Positions 1 through 5,922 of a stretch of DNA of 5,922 nucleotides are shown here, one piece after another. Made by a program: the position numbers and the translations under genes. The number at the start of each line of letters is the position of its first letter. The stretch's first letter is position 1. Origin of the DNA: Candidatus Faecivivens stercorigallinarum (GTDB lineage Bacteria > Bacillota > Clostridia > Oscillospirales > Ruminococcaceae); contig DVLN01000159.1 in the NCBI GenBank assembly GCA_018715465.1, positions 1-5,922 of the forward strand. Reading direction: 5' to 3'. The notes under the pieces were generated by a model that saw nothing but the letters and a program-made list of their open reading frames with translations, searched no databases and was not told the origin of the DNA.

Positions 1-397
1 CCAGCCCATCCAGCTGTGTCTTCCAGATCATGGAAAACAATTCTTCCAGCCTTTGTGTCTCCCCTTTGATATAGAGGTAGCCAAACAATGCCTCCAAACC
101 GGTTGCAGCGCGATAGGTCGCAGGGTCTGCATTTTTGGGAATATTGTTATGGGTATTGCGTCCCCGACGAAAGATGGCCGCTTCTTCTTCGGTCAGTACA
201 GCCTCGATCTGATGGTATCCTTCTGCCTGGGCCGAAGCGCAGACATGATGTACCGTCAGCTGATGCAATTTTTGCACCGGAGCGTTTCCGGCCTCAAGGA
301 TTTTTGTCCTGACCATCAGCTCAAATACTGCGTCGCCAACATATGCCAGCACCAGCGGACTGAGCTGCTTGGGGTTTGTGATATTGGCAATTTCCAG
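1..397 (-). CDS. mrnC: Mini-ribonuclease 3 (partial, C-terminus beyond the window)
   Basis: Mini-III is a dimeric RNase III-type endonuclease without a double-stranded-RNA-binding domain; in Bacillus it matures 23S rRNA ends. The 132 codons seen carry the family signatures: the catalytic motif AYVGDAVFE (Asp22, Glu26), the basic RRGRN at 78-81, and the second active-site region TGLEALFGYLY with Glu102. The end of the protein lies past the left edge. The start is unusual. The frame has a stop at 419-421 and no ATG, GTG or TTG between it and the conserved core, but a CTG at 395-397 sits 7 nt after a strong GGGGAG (405-410). This start puts the catalytic Asp at 22, close to Asp23 in B. subtilis as I recall it. 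The next standard start, GTG at 350-352, would remove 15 residues just before the active site and has no good ribosome binding site. The gene begins 25 nt after obg and is probably co-transcribed with it. Family is sure; start is likely. Confidence 0.9.
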   Translation of the reverse strand, partial: MEIANITNPKQLSPLVLAYVGDAVFELMVRTKILEAGNAPVQKLHQLTVHHVCASAQAEGYHQIEAVLTEEEAAIFRRGRNTHNNIPKNADPATYRAATGLEALFGYLYIKGETQRLEELFSMIWKTQLDGL

Positions 398-404
398 AAC
401 GGTT

Positions 405-410
405 CTCCCC
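405..410 (-). promoter_or_regulatory. Ribosome binding site that decides the CTG start of mrnC
   Basis: On the minus strand GGGGAG is followed by 7 nt and then CTG. It lies in the obg-mrnC gap, just past the obg stop. Its ideal spacing to CTG is the main argument for that start over the downstream GTG. Confidence 0.65.
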
Positions 411-422
411 TTTCCGGTTTAC

Positions 423-1827
<1,405 letters not shown>

Positions 1828-1836
1828 GGACTTTTC

Positions 1837-2118
1837 TTATTGAGCGGGATAAACGCTGACTTTTTTACGGTCGCGGCCAACACGTTCAAATTTGACTTTT
1901 CCGTCAACCAGAGCGAAAAGAGTGTCATCGCTGCCGATGCCAACATTTTCACCGGGATGGATATGGGTTCCACGCTGACGAACCAGAATGTTGCCGGCGA
2001 GAACTGCCTGTCCGTCGGCACGTTTTACGCCCAGTCTCTTGGACTCGGAGTCACGGCCGTTCTTAGTAGAACCAGCGCCCTTTTTATGAGCAAAGAACTG
2101 AATGCTGATCTTTAACAT
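1837..2118 (-). CDS. rpmA: 50S ribosomal protein L27, Prp-processed type
   Basis: L27 reaches the peptidyl-transferase centre of the 50S subunit, where its N-terminus lies near the tRNA ends. The 93-residue protein has the family core from [21 protein letters not shown] through [13 protein letters not shown] to a basic [15 protein letters not shown] tail. Before it is the 9-residue extension MLKISIQFF that Firmicutes and relatives carry in front of the mature Ala10. In that family the Prp protease removes it after the Phe-Phe pair, so the translated Met is not the mature N-terminus. The start is sure: GGAGGTG lies 6 nt upstream of the ATG, overlapping the end of prp, which stops 3 nt before. 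An intrinsic terminator follows the gene. Confidence 0.98.
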   Translation of the reverse strand: MLKISIQFFAHKKGAGSTKNGRDSESKRLGVKRADGQAVLAGNILVRQRGTHIHPGENVGIGSDDTLFALVDGKVKFERVGRDRKKVSVYPAQ

Positions 2119-2121
2119 GGG

Positions 2122-2439
2122 TTACACCTCCGTACAAGTAAGTTTGACATTTTTCGGATAATCCTCCGCCAACACCGAAAGGTGCAGACGCAGTGCCTTC
2201 AAAAAAGCCTCTGCATCTTCTCCAGGAAGGCTATCCATCTTCAGCGAAACCGTATCGTTTTCTGCGGTCACCTGGGCTTTTGCCCCGAGAACCTCAGTAA
2301 TACCGTTTGCTGTCAGCTGAACCGCAGAGCTGACGGCTGCGCAGACAATATCTTCACCTGCATCCGCATATCCGGCGTGACCGGATACCGAAAAGCCTGT
2401 CAGACGGCCAGCCTTGGAGAAAAACTCTGCCCGAATCAT
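2122..2439 (-). CDS. prp: Prp ribosomal-processing cysteine protease
   Basis: Prp (formerly YsxB) is a small cysteine protease that cuts the N-terminal extension off L27 before or during ribosome assembly. The 105-residue protein shows the family's catalytic segment SGHAGYADAGEDIVCAAVS, with His21 and Cys33 as the catalytic pair and Asp30 close by, and then the usual alternating helix/strand C-terminal half. Its substrate is the next gene, whose extension ends in the expected QFF-A junction. It starts 2 nt after the rplU stop (TGA TT ATG) and I find no Shine-Dalgarno in the 20 nt before the ATG, so translation probably depends on ribosomes finishing rplU. That would keep the protease scarcer than the ribosomal proteins around it. 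Confidence 0.96.
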   Translation of the reverse strand: MIRAEFFSKAGRLTGFSVSGHAGYADAGEDIVCAAVSSAVQLTANGITEVLGAKAQVTAENDTVSLKMDSLPGEDAEAFLKALRLHLSVLAEDYPKNVKLTCTEV

Positions 2440-2441
2440 AA

Positions 2442-2753
2442 TCAGGCGTTAATGGAGTCGATTCTTACCTGGGTGTAAGGCTGTCTATGACCCATTTTAC
2501 GCTTTTCGTTCTTCTTGGCTTTGTAGGTGAAAACAGTGATCTTCTTGGACTTGCCGTTCTTCAGAACAGTAGCTTCGATCGAAGCGCCGTCAACATAAGG
2601 AGAGCCGACCTTGACACCATTCTCGTCAGAAATCATAACGACTTTGTCGATCGAGATCTTGGAATCAGCTTCACACTCGAGCTTCTCAACAAAAACGACG
2701 TCTCCAACCTGAACACGATACTGCTTTCCGCCAGTTTCCATAACTGCGTACAT
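2442..2753 (-). CDS. rplU: 50S ribosomal protein L21
   Basis: L21 binds 23S rRNA in the 50S subunit. The 103-residue protein has the typical start MYAVMETGGKQYRVQ and the basic C-terminal signature KMGHRQPYTQVRIDSI; length equals the family norm. A GTG lies one codon upstream (2754-2756), but the ATG at 2751-2753 matches the family start and has better spacing (7 nt) to the AGGTG at 2761-2765. First gene of rplU-prp-rpmA. It is driven by a near-ideal promoter and preceded by a structured leader, so expression is probably high and may be controlled by its own protein. Confidence 0.97.
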   Translation of the reverse strand: MYAVMETGGKQYRVQVGDVVFVEKLECEADSKISIDKVVMISDENGVKVGSPYVDGASIEATVLKNGKSKKITVFTYKAKKNEKRKMGHRQPYTQVRIDSINA

Positions 2754-2836
2754 CACAAGGCACCTGCCTTTACTATAAACTCGCCATTCTCAAGGCGTCG
2801 GGTACTTCCCGATCTTTGTTGCCCGGAACAAGCGGC
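2754..2836 (-). promoter_or_regulatory. Structured rplU leader, candidate L21 leader RNA
   Basis: About 80 nt of untranslated mRNA lie between the predicted transcription start and the rplU ATG. On the minus strand it can form a series of short hairpins: TTGTT/AACAA with a 6-nt loop, TCGGG/CCCGA with a 5-nt loop, CGCC/GGCG with an 8-nt loop, and AAGGC/GCCTT with the loop AGGT (2757-2770). The last one holds the core of the ribosome binding site in its loop. A leader RNA ahead of rplU-prp-rpmA is a recognised family in low-GC Gram-positives. Placement and structure fit, but I cannot run a covariance search, so membership is inferred. Confidence 0.55.
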
Positions 2837-2842
2837 AGTAAT

Positions 2843-2871
2843 ATTATAGCATTTCCTGCCAGTCTTGTCAA
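2843..2871 (-). promoter_or_regulatory. Full-consensus sigma-A promoter for rplU-prp-rpmA
   Basis: The minus strand reads TTGACA (2866-2871), exactly 17 nt, then TATAAT (2843-2848), with TG one base before the -10 (extended -10). Both hexamers match the housekeeping consensus in full. Transcription should begin near 2836, leaving an ~80-nt leader. A promoter this strong suits a ribosomal-protein operon. Confidence 0.93.
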
Positions 2872-2941
2872 AGGTTTTTTGTGAATTTCAGAGATTCTCC
2901 CCTTTGGACAAGATTCCGGCTGAAAAAGCCTAACATTTACA
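2872..2941. other. Short intergenic stretch with no clear terminator
   Basis: About 70 bases separate the C_GCAxxG_C_C gene from the -35 of rplU. On the minus strand there is only a small GGCT-TTTTC-AGCC hairpin (near 2919-2931) without a T-run, and no standard intrinsic terminator. Transcripts from the mrp unit may therefore run on into rplU, or end by another mechanism. Confidence 0.4.
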
Positions 2942-3400
2942 TCATTTGCCCAAATACGCCGATAAAACTTCTGCGGCTGCCCGCACAATCTGAGCGCATG
3001 GACGGTTTTGATAATACCCTTCGGTTCTTGCCTCAGGGACCGGAGGTTCCGGATCGCGGGGCTTGCCGAGGATATCAGCGCAGATATAACTGTCATGTCC
3101 GTTATTTGCTGCGAACTTCTGAATCAGCTGCTGGCCTGTCGTATATAATGCGGTTTTTCCTGCATCATCTTCAGGCGAAGAATACCCTTCCAGCCGCCCA
3201 AGAATGAACATCATCCCTGAAACCGCACCGCACATCTCCCGCATCCGACAGATTCCTCCGCCAAACCCGGAAACCGTTTTCGCCAGCTCGTCCGCATCCA
3301 TCCCCGACAAATCGGCAAACGCAAGTGCAACCGACTGGGGACAGTTATACCCGGACAGAAACAATTTTTCTGCCCTTTTACCTCTTTCTTCAGGAGTCAT
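2942..3400 (-). CDS. C_GCAxxG_C_C family putative redox-active cysteine protein
   Basis: This small soluble protein (152 residues) belongs to the C_GCAxxG_C_C group, predicted to be redox active or metal binding but with no settled reaction. The visible family pattern is GYNC near the N-terminus (Cys20), the block SGFGGGICRMREMCGAVSGM (44-63) with Cys51 and the family Cys57, then Cys107 and Cys135 near the C-terminal helix. The central Gly-rich segment and the helical character around it are typical. No signal peptide or membrane segment is seen. The ATG at 3398-3400 has GGGAG-type spacing from a site in the 14-nt gap after mrp, so the two genes are almost surely one operon. The pairing with an Fe-S carrier suggests a role in cysteine or cluster chemistry, which is inference. 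Confidence 0.85.
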   Translation of the reverse strand: MTPEERGKRAEKLFLSGYNCPQSVALAFADLSGMDADELAKTVSGFGGGICRMREMCGAVSGMMFILGRLEGYSSPEDDAGKTALYTTGQQLIQKFAANNGHDSYICADILGKPRDPEPPVPEARTEGYYQNRPCAQIVRAAAEVLSAYLGK

Positions 3401-3414
3401 CTATCTTCTCCCGC

Positions 3415-4245
3415 TTACTTCAGCAGCGACTCGATCTTTTCGGCAGCGCCATCCAGCCAGTCACCCTCAAACAGCTCGATTGCGCCCTTATCGGCAGCAG
3501 CTGCAATTGCAGGGGTAAACGGCAGGCGGCCCAGTACCGGCAGATCATATTTGGCAGCAGTTTCTTCGATATGGCTCTTGCCGAAAACTTCGATCTTCTT
3601 TCCGCAATCGGGGCAGACGATATAACTCATGTTCTCGACCAGCCCAAGAACCGGGACATTCATTGTTTCCGCCATCCGTACGGCCTTTTCGACGATCATC
3701 GAAACCAGCTCCTGGGGAGAAGCGACAACGATAATACCGTCCAGCGGGATGGACTGGAAGACGGTCAGCGGTACGTCGCCCGTTCCGGGAGGCATGTCGA
3801 CAAACATAAAGTCTACGTCGTTCCAGATAACGTCGGTCCAAAACTGTTTGACGGTACCAGCAATGACCGGACCTCTCCAGACAACCGGCATGGTCTCATC
3901 TTCCAGCAGCAGGTTGAGCGACATCACCTGGATACCAGTCTTGGTCTCAACCGGCAGGATGCCAAAGTCATTTGCGGTTGCACGTTCGTGCAGACCGAAA
4001 ACCTTCGGAATAGACGGACCGGTGATGTCCGCGTCCAAAACGGCCACGCCGTAATCTTTTCTTCTCAAGGTGGTTGCGAGCATCGAGGTAACCATAGATT
4101 TACCGACGCCGCCCTTACCGCTTACAACACCGATAACCTTCTTGATGGAAGAAAGCGCATTGGGTTTTTCCAAAAAGCTCTCGGGATTCTGACGGGAGGA
4201 GCAGTTTTCGCTGCAGGAGCCACAATCATGATTGCATTCGCTCAT
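3415..4245 (-). CDS. Mrp/NBP35-type Fe-S cluster carrier ATPase
   Basis: Mrp/ApbC proteins are dimeric, cytosolic P-loop ATPases that bind and hand over Fe-S clusters. The 276-residue protein has the deviant Walker A GKGGVGKS at 43-50 with its signature Lys44, the DADITGPSIPK segment at 71-81, the DMPPGTGD motif at 150-157, and the family C-terminal CxxC (CPDC, Cys211 and Cys214) thought to bridge the cluster between subunits. The DUF59 domain of many bacterial Mrp proteins is absent. Instead the first 15 residues carry Cys4, Cys8, Cys11 and Cys15 (C-x3-C-x2-C-x3-C), a possible second cluster site like that of NBP35 proteins. The ATG at 4243-4245 has AGGAAG 7 nt upstream; an in-frame TTG 11 codons earlier overlaps the presumed promoter and is rejected. 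The C_GCAxxG_C_C gene follows at 14 nt. Confidence 0.95.
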   Translation of the reverse strand: MSECNHDCGSCSENCSSRQNPESFLEKPNALSSIKKVIGVVSGKGGVGKSMVTSMLATTLRRKDYGVAVLDADITGPSIPKVFGLHERATANDFGILPVETKTGIQVMSLNLLLEDETMPVVWRGPVIAGTVKQFWTDVIWNDVDFMFVDMPPGTGDVPLTVFQSIPLDGIIVVASPQELVSMIVEKAVRMAETMNVPVLGLVENMSYIVCPDCGKKIEVFGKSHIEETAAKYDLPVLGRLPFTPAIAAAADKGAIELFEGDWLDGAAEKIESLLK

Positions 4246-4269
4246 GAAATAACTTCCTTTCTTTTCTTC

Positions 4270-4285
4270 GGGTACCAATGTACCC
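4270..4285. repeat. Perfect inverted repeat over the presumed mrp -10 (candidate operator)
   Basis: GGGTAC-CAAT-GTACCC is an exact 6+6 palindrome with a 4-nt centre. It covers the -10 of the presumed mrp promoter and ends about 25 bases before the mrp ATG. A dimeric repressor bound here would block transcription. No regulator gene is present in the window to match it. Confidence 0.5.
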
Positions 4286-4306
4286 TGATTCCTTTATTTC
4301 TGTCAA
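4277..4306 (-). promoter_or_regulatory. Presumed promoter of mrp and the C_GCAxxG_C_C gene
   Basis: The minus strand has a perfect -35 TTGACA (4301-4306), an 18-nt spacer and TACATT (4277-4282, 4/6). The start would lie near 4270, about 25 nt before the mrp ATG. The -10 is weak and sits inside a palindrome, which fits a promoter that is regulated. Confidence 0.5.
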
Positions 4307-4326
4307 GCCGGGGGCTTACCCCGGCT
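4306..4326 (-). terminator. GC-rich hairpin after galM, probable terminator
   Basis: AGCCGGGG (4319-4326) and CCCCGGCT (4306-4313) pair perfectly around a 5-nt loop, about 28 bases past the galM stop. The stem is strong but what follows on the minus strand (TTGACAGAAATAAA) is not a T-run, so termination may be partial or factor-assisted. The hairpin ends on the first base of the next promoter's -35. Confidence 0.5.
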
Positions 4327-4354
4327 GATGGCAGCTGAGTATATTGAGCGCCGG

Positions 4355-5395
4355 TTATGCTTTGGCGCTGAAAGAATAGATTGTCTGCTGATCGTAAGTC
4401 TCCCCGGCTTTTAATACCGGAGAAGCAAACGAAGTGCAGGCCATCGAATTCGGGAAATGCTGGGTTTCCAGGCAGAAGCCACTGCGTTTCCCATAGGAAT
4501 GTCCATTTTTCCCAGTGTGAGGGGCAATCATATTGCCGGTATACAGCTGAACGCCCGGCTGTGTTGTCAGCACAGTCATCTGAATGCCGGTGCGCGAGCA
4601 GATAGCCGACGCCACCTCTTTTAGTTCTGGTGACGAGTCGAGCACAAAGTTGTGGTCATATCCAGCGCCATTGTGCAGCTGTTCATCATCAGCGCCGATA
4701 TCCTGCCCGATCGGTTTCGCAACACGGAAGTCAAAAGGTGTTCCTTCGACCGGGATAATCTTCTCGATCGTCAGACCGTTATTGTCTACCGCGGTATACC
4801 CCTGCGCATTCAGTCTCAACAGGTGATCTTCAATATTGCCATTACCCTCACCGGCGAGGTTAAAATAAGCATGGTTGGTCAGATTGATCACCGTATCTGC
4901 ATCCGAGACAGCCTGATAGTGGATTTTCAGTGCAGATCCATCCAGCGTATACCAAACAGTGACCGTCAGGTTGCCGGGATAACCTTCTTCTCCGTCTGCG
5001 GAAAAGAGGTTCAGCCGCAGGGTATCTTCTCCCTGCTGTTCAACGTCCCAAAGTTTCCAGTTAAAACCGTCCTTACCGCCATGCAGGTGGTTGGGACCAT
5101 CGTTTGCATACAGCGGATATTCCTTACCGTTGAGGGTAAAGGATGCACCACCGATTCGGTTGCCAAACCGTCCGATCAGCGCGCCAAAATAGCAGCCGCG
5201 GTTTTCTTCACACTGCTCTGTGGTATCGTGTCCCAGCACGACGTCGGTCATCTTTCCATCCTTGTCTGTGACACAAAGCGACTGAATAATGCCGCCAAGG
5301 TTTAAAATGGAAACAGAAGCACTGGGATTGGAAATCGTATACTGGAAAACTTCACGGCCATCCGAAAGTTTTCCAAAAAATTTCTGTGTAATCAT
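4355..5395 (-). CDS. galM: Aldose 1-epimerase (galactose mutarotase)
   Basis: GalM interconverts the alpha and beta anomers of aldoses such as galactose and glucose, feeding the alpha anomer to the Leloir pathway. The 346-residue length is typical. Known active-site positions are all present: Arg80 in GRFGNRIGG, His105 in NHLHGG, His175 (general acid) in NLTNHAYFNL, Asp247 in GYDHNFVL, and the catalytic base Glu310 in GFCLETQHFPN. No signal peptide is seen, so it is cytosolic. The ATG at 5393-5395 overlaps the TGA of the upstream acetyltransferase as ATGA, and a GGAGGAGG site sits inside the end of that gene, 4 nt from the ATG, so the two are translationally coupled. No other galactose gene is in the window. 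A hairpin follows about 28 bases after the stop. Confidence 0.96.
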   Translation of the reverse strand: MITQKFFGKLSDGREVFQYTISNPSASVSILNLGGIIQSLCVTDKDGKMTDVVLGHDTTEQCEENRGCYFGALIGRFGNRIGGASFTLNGKEYPLYANDGPNHLHGGKDGFNWKLWDVEQQGEDTLRLNLFSADGEEGYPGNLTVTVWYTLDGSALKIHYQAVSDADTVINLTNHAYFNLAGEGNGNIEDHLLRLNAQGYTAVDNNGLTIEKIIPVEGTPFDFRVAKPIGQDIGADDEQLHNGAGYDHNFVLDSSPELKEVASAICSRTGIQMTVLTTQPGVQLYTGNMIAPHTGKNGHSYGKRSGFCLETQHFPNSMACTSFASPVLKAGETYDQQTIYSFSAKA

Positions 5396-5847
5396 TTTGC
5401 CTCCTCCAAAACTGCATCCTGCTGAAGTAAACGGACCATATCCCGATGGGGACAGTGTTCATCCATATATTCTTCCGAAGTAACTGTAAATCCGTTTTTC
5501 TGATAGAAGCCGACCGCCTGACACTGAGCGGAAAGGATCATTCCGTCCCCGCCAAACGAGCGGACCTGTTCGGCCACCGCATCCATCAGCCTGCTGCCAA
5601 GATGCAGTTTTCGATATGCAGGCAGCACTGCCACCCGGCCGACATGCCACATCTTCCCTTCATCCGGGAAAATCCGCGCACATCCGGCTGCTTTTCCATC
5701 CACTGTCAGCAAAAGATGCCAGCAGGTGTTGTCTGTATCGTCAAATTCATTCTGAAAGCCCTGCTCCTTCATGAATACCGCCTCCCGGATGGAAAATACC
5801 GGAGACAGATCATCAGGAGCATGCAGCCATTTTGTCTCAATTGTCAT
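5392..5847 (-). CDS. GNAT family N-acetyltransferase, YjcF/ElaA-like
   Basis: GNAT enzymes move an acetyl group from acetyl-CoA to an amine; the substrate here is unknown. The 151-residue protein resembles the YjcF/ElaA subgroup: the N-terminal IREAVFMKEQGF (20-31) and acidic EFDDTD, then the acetyl-CoA-binding motif A region VGRVAVLPAYRKLHLGSRLM (69-88), followed by SAQCQAVGFYQKNGF (106-120) and YMDEHCPHRDM (127-137). In the pyrophosphate loop the first Gly of the usual RxxGxG is replaced by His82; Gly84 is kept. The start is the ATG at 5845-5847 with AGGA 7 nt upstream; the in-frame TTG two codons earlier is less likely. Its last codons hold the galM ribosome binding site and its stop overlaps the galM start. 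No functional link to sugar metabolism is evident from the sequence. Confidence 0.9.
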   Translation of the reverse strand: MTIETKWLHAPDDLSPVFSIREAVFMKEQGFQNEFDDTDNTCWHLLLTVDGKAAGCARIFPDEGKMWHVGRVAVLPAYRKLHLGSRLMDAVAEQVRSFGGDGMILSAQCQAVGFYQKNGFTVTSEEYMDEHCPHRDMVRLLQQDAVLEEAK

Positions 5848-5881
5848 CTGCAATTCCTTCGATTCTCTTTCTGGGAGTTAC

Positions 5882-5910
5882 TGTATAAAGGGTGGTTTAC
5901 GCCCCGACAA
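5882..5910 (-). promoter_or_regulatory. Plausible sigma-A promoter for the acetyltransferase-galM unit
   Basis: On the minus strand TTGTCG (5905-5910, 4/6), a 17-nt spacer and TATACA (5882-5887, 4/6) lie upstream of the acetyltransferase, giving a leader near 30 nt. Spacing is ideal but both hexamers are only fair matches. Confidence 0.5.
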
Positions 5911-5922
5911 ATGGGAAGTTAC

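Noticed and set aside
1837..2118. Plus-strand frames opposite rpmA and prp
   Set aside because: Shadows of short, highly conserved genes; no start signals.
2773..3096. Minus-strand frame of 107 codons across the rplU upstream region
   Set aside because: It overlaps the C_GCAxxG_C_C gene in another frame and runs through a full-consensus promoter; no family resemblance.
3325..4338. Long plus-strand open frame opposite mrp (337 codons)
   Set aside because: Antisense shadow of mrp with no recognisable domain; it also runs across the mrp promoter and the galM hairpin.
4652..5305. Plus-strand open frame opposite galM (217 codons)
   Set aside because: Antisense to a galM with every active-site residue intact; no initiation signal or homology seen.

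Overview
The window is about 5.9 kb of compact bacterial chromosome with every recognisable gene on the minus strand (read right to left). Mid-range GC, the N-terminally extended L27 with a Prp protease gene beside it, strong GGAGG-type ribosome binding sites and a Cys-rich Mrp without the N-terminal DUF59 domain all point to an anaerobic Firmicute, most likely class Clostridia (Oscillospiraceae/Ruminococcaceae-like). The family-level placement is inference.

Reading in the direction of transcription there are four apparent transcription units. (1) 5847-4355: a YjcF/ElaA-like GNAT acetyltransferase and galM (aldose 1-epimerase), overlapping by ATGA, preceded by a plausible sigma-A promoter and followed by a GC-rich hairpin. 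(2) 4245-2942: an Mrp/NBP35 Fe-S carrier ATPase and a C_GCAxxG_C_C-type cysteine protein 14 nt apart. Their presumed promoter has a perfect 6+6 inverted repeat over its -10. (3) 2753-1837: rplU (L21), prp, rpmA (L27), driven by a full-consensus promoter with an ~80-nt structured leader and closed by a strand-specific intrinsic terminator. (4) 1700 to the left edge: obg (Obg GTPase) and mrnC (Mini-ribonuclease III, cut by the window edge).

Units 3 and 4 form a coherent large-subunit biogenesis block: L21 and L27 are 50S proteins, Prp removes the L27 N-terminal extension, Obg is a late 50S assembly GTPase and Mini-III trims 23S rRNA. This neighbourhood is well known in Firmicutes. Units 1 and 2 are ordinary housekeeping/accessory genes.

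I see no mobile element, CRISPR array, tRNA/rRNA gene or defence system, and no convincing new system. No gene-free stretch exceeds 300 bases; the longest (2754-2941) holds the rplU leader, its promoter and about 70 bases with nothing clear. The items most worth checking are the apparent CTG start of mrnC, the rplU leader hairpin that loops out the ribosome binding site, the palindrome on the mrp promoter, and the absence of a Shine-Dalgarno for prp.
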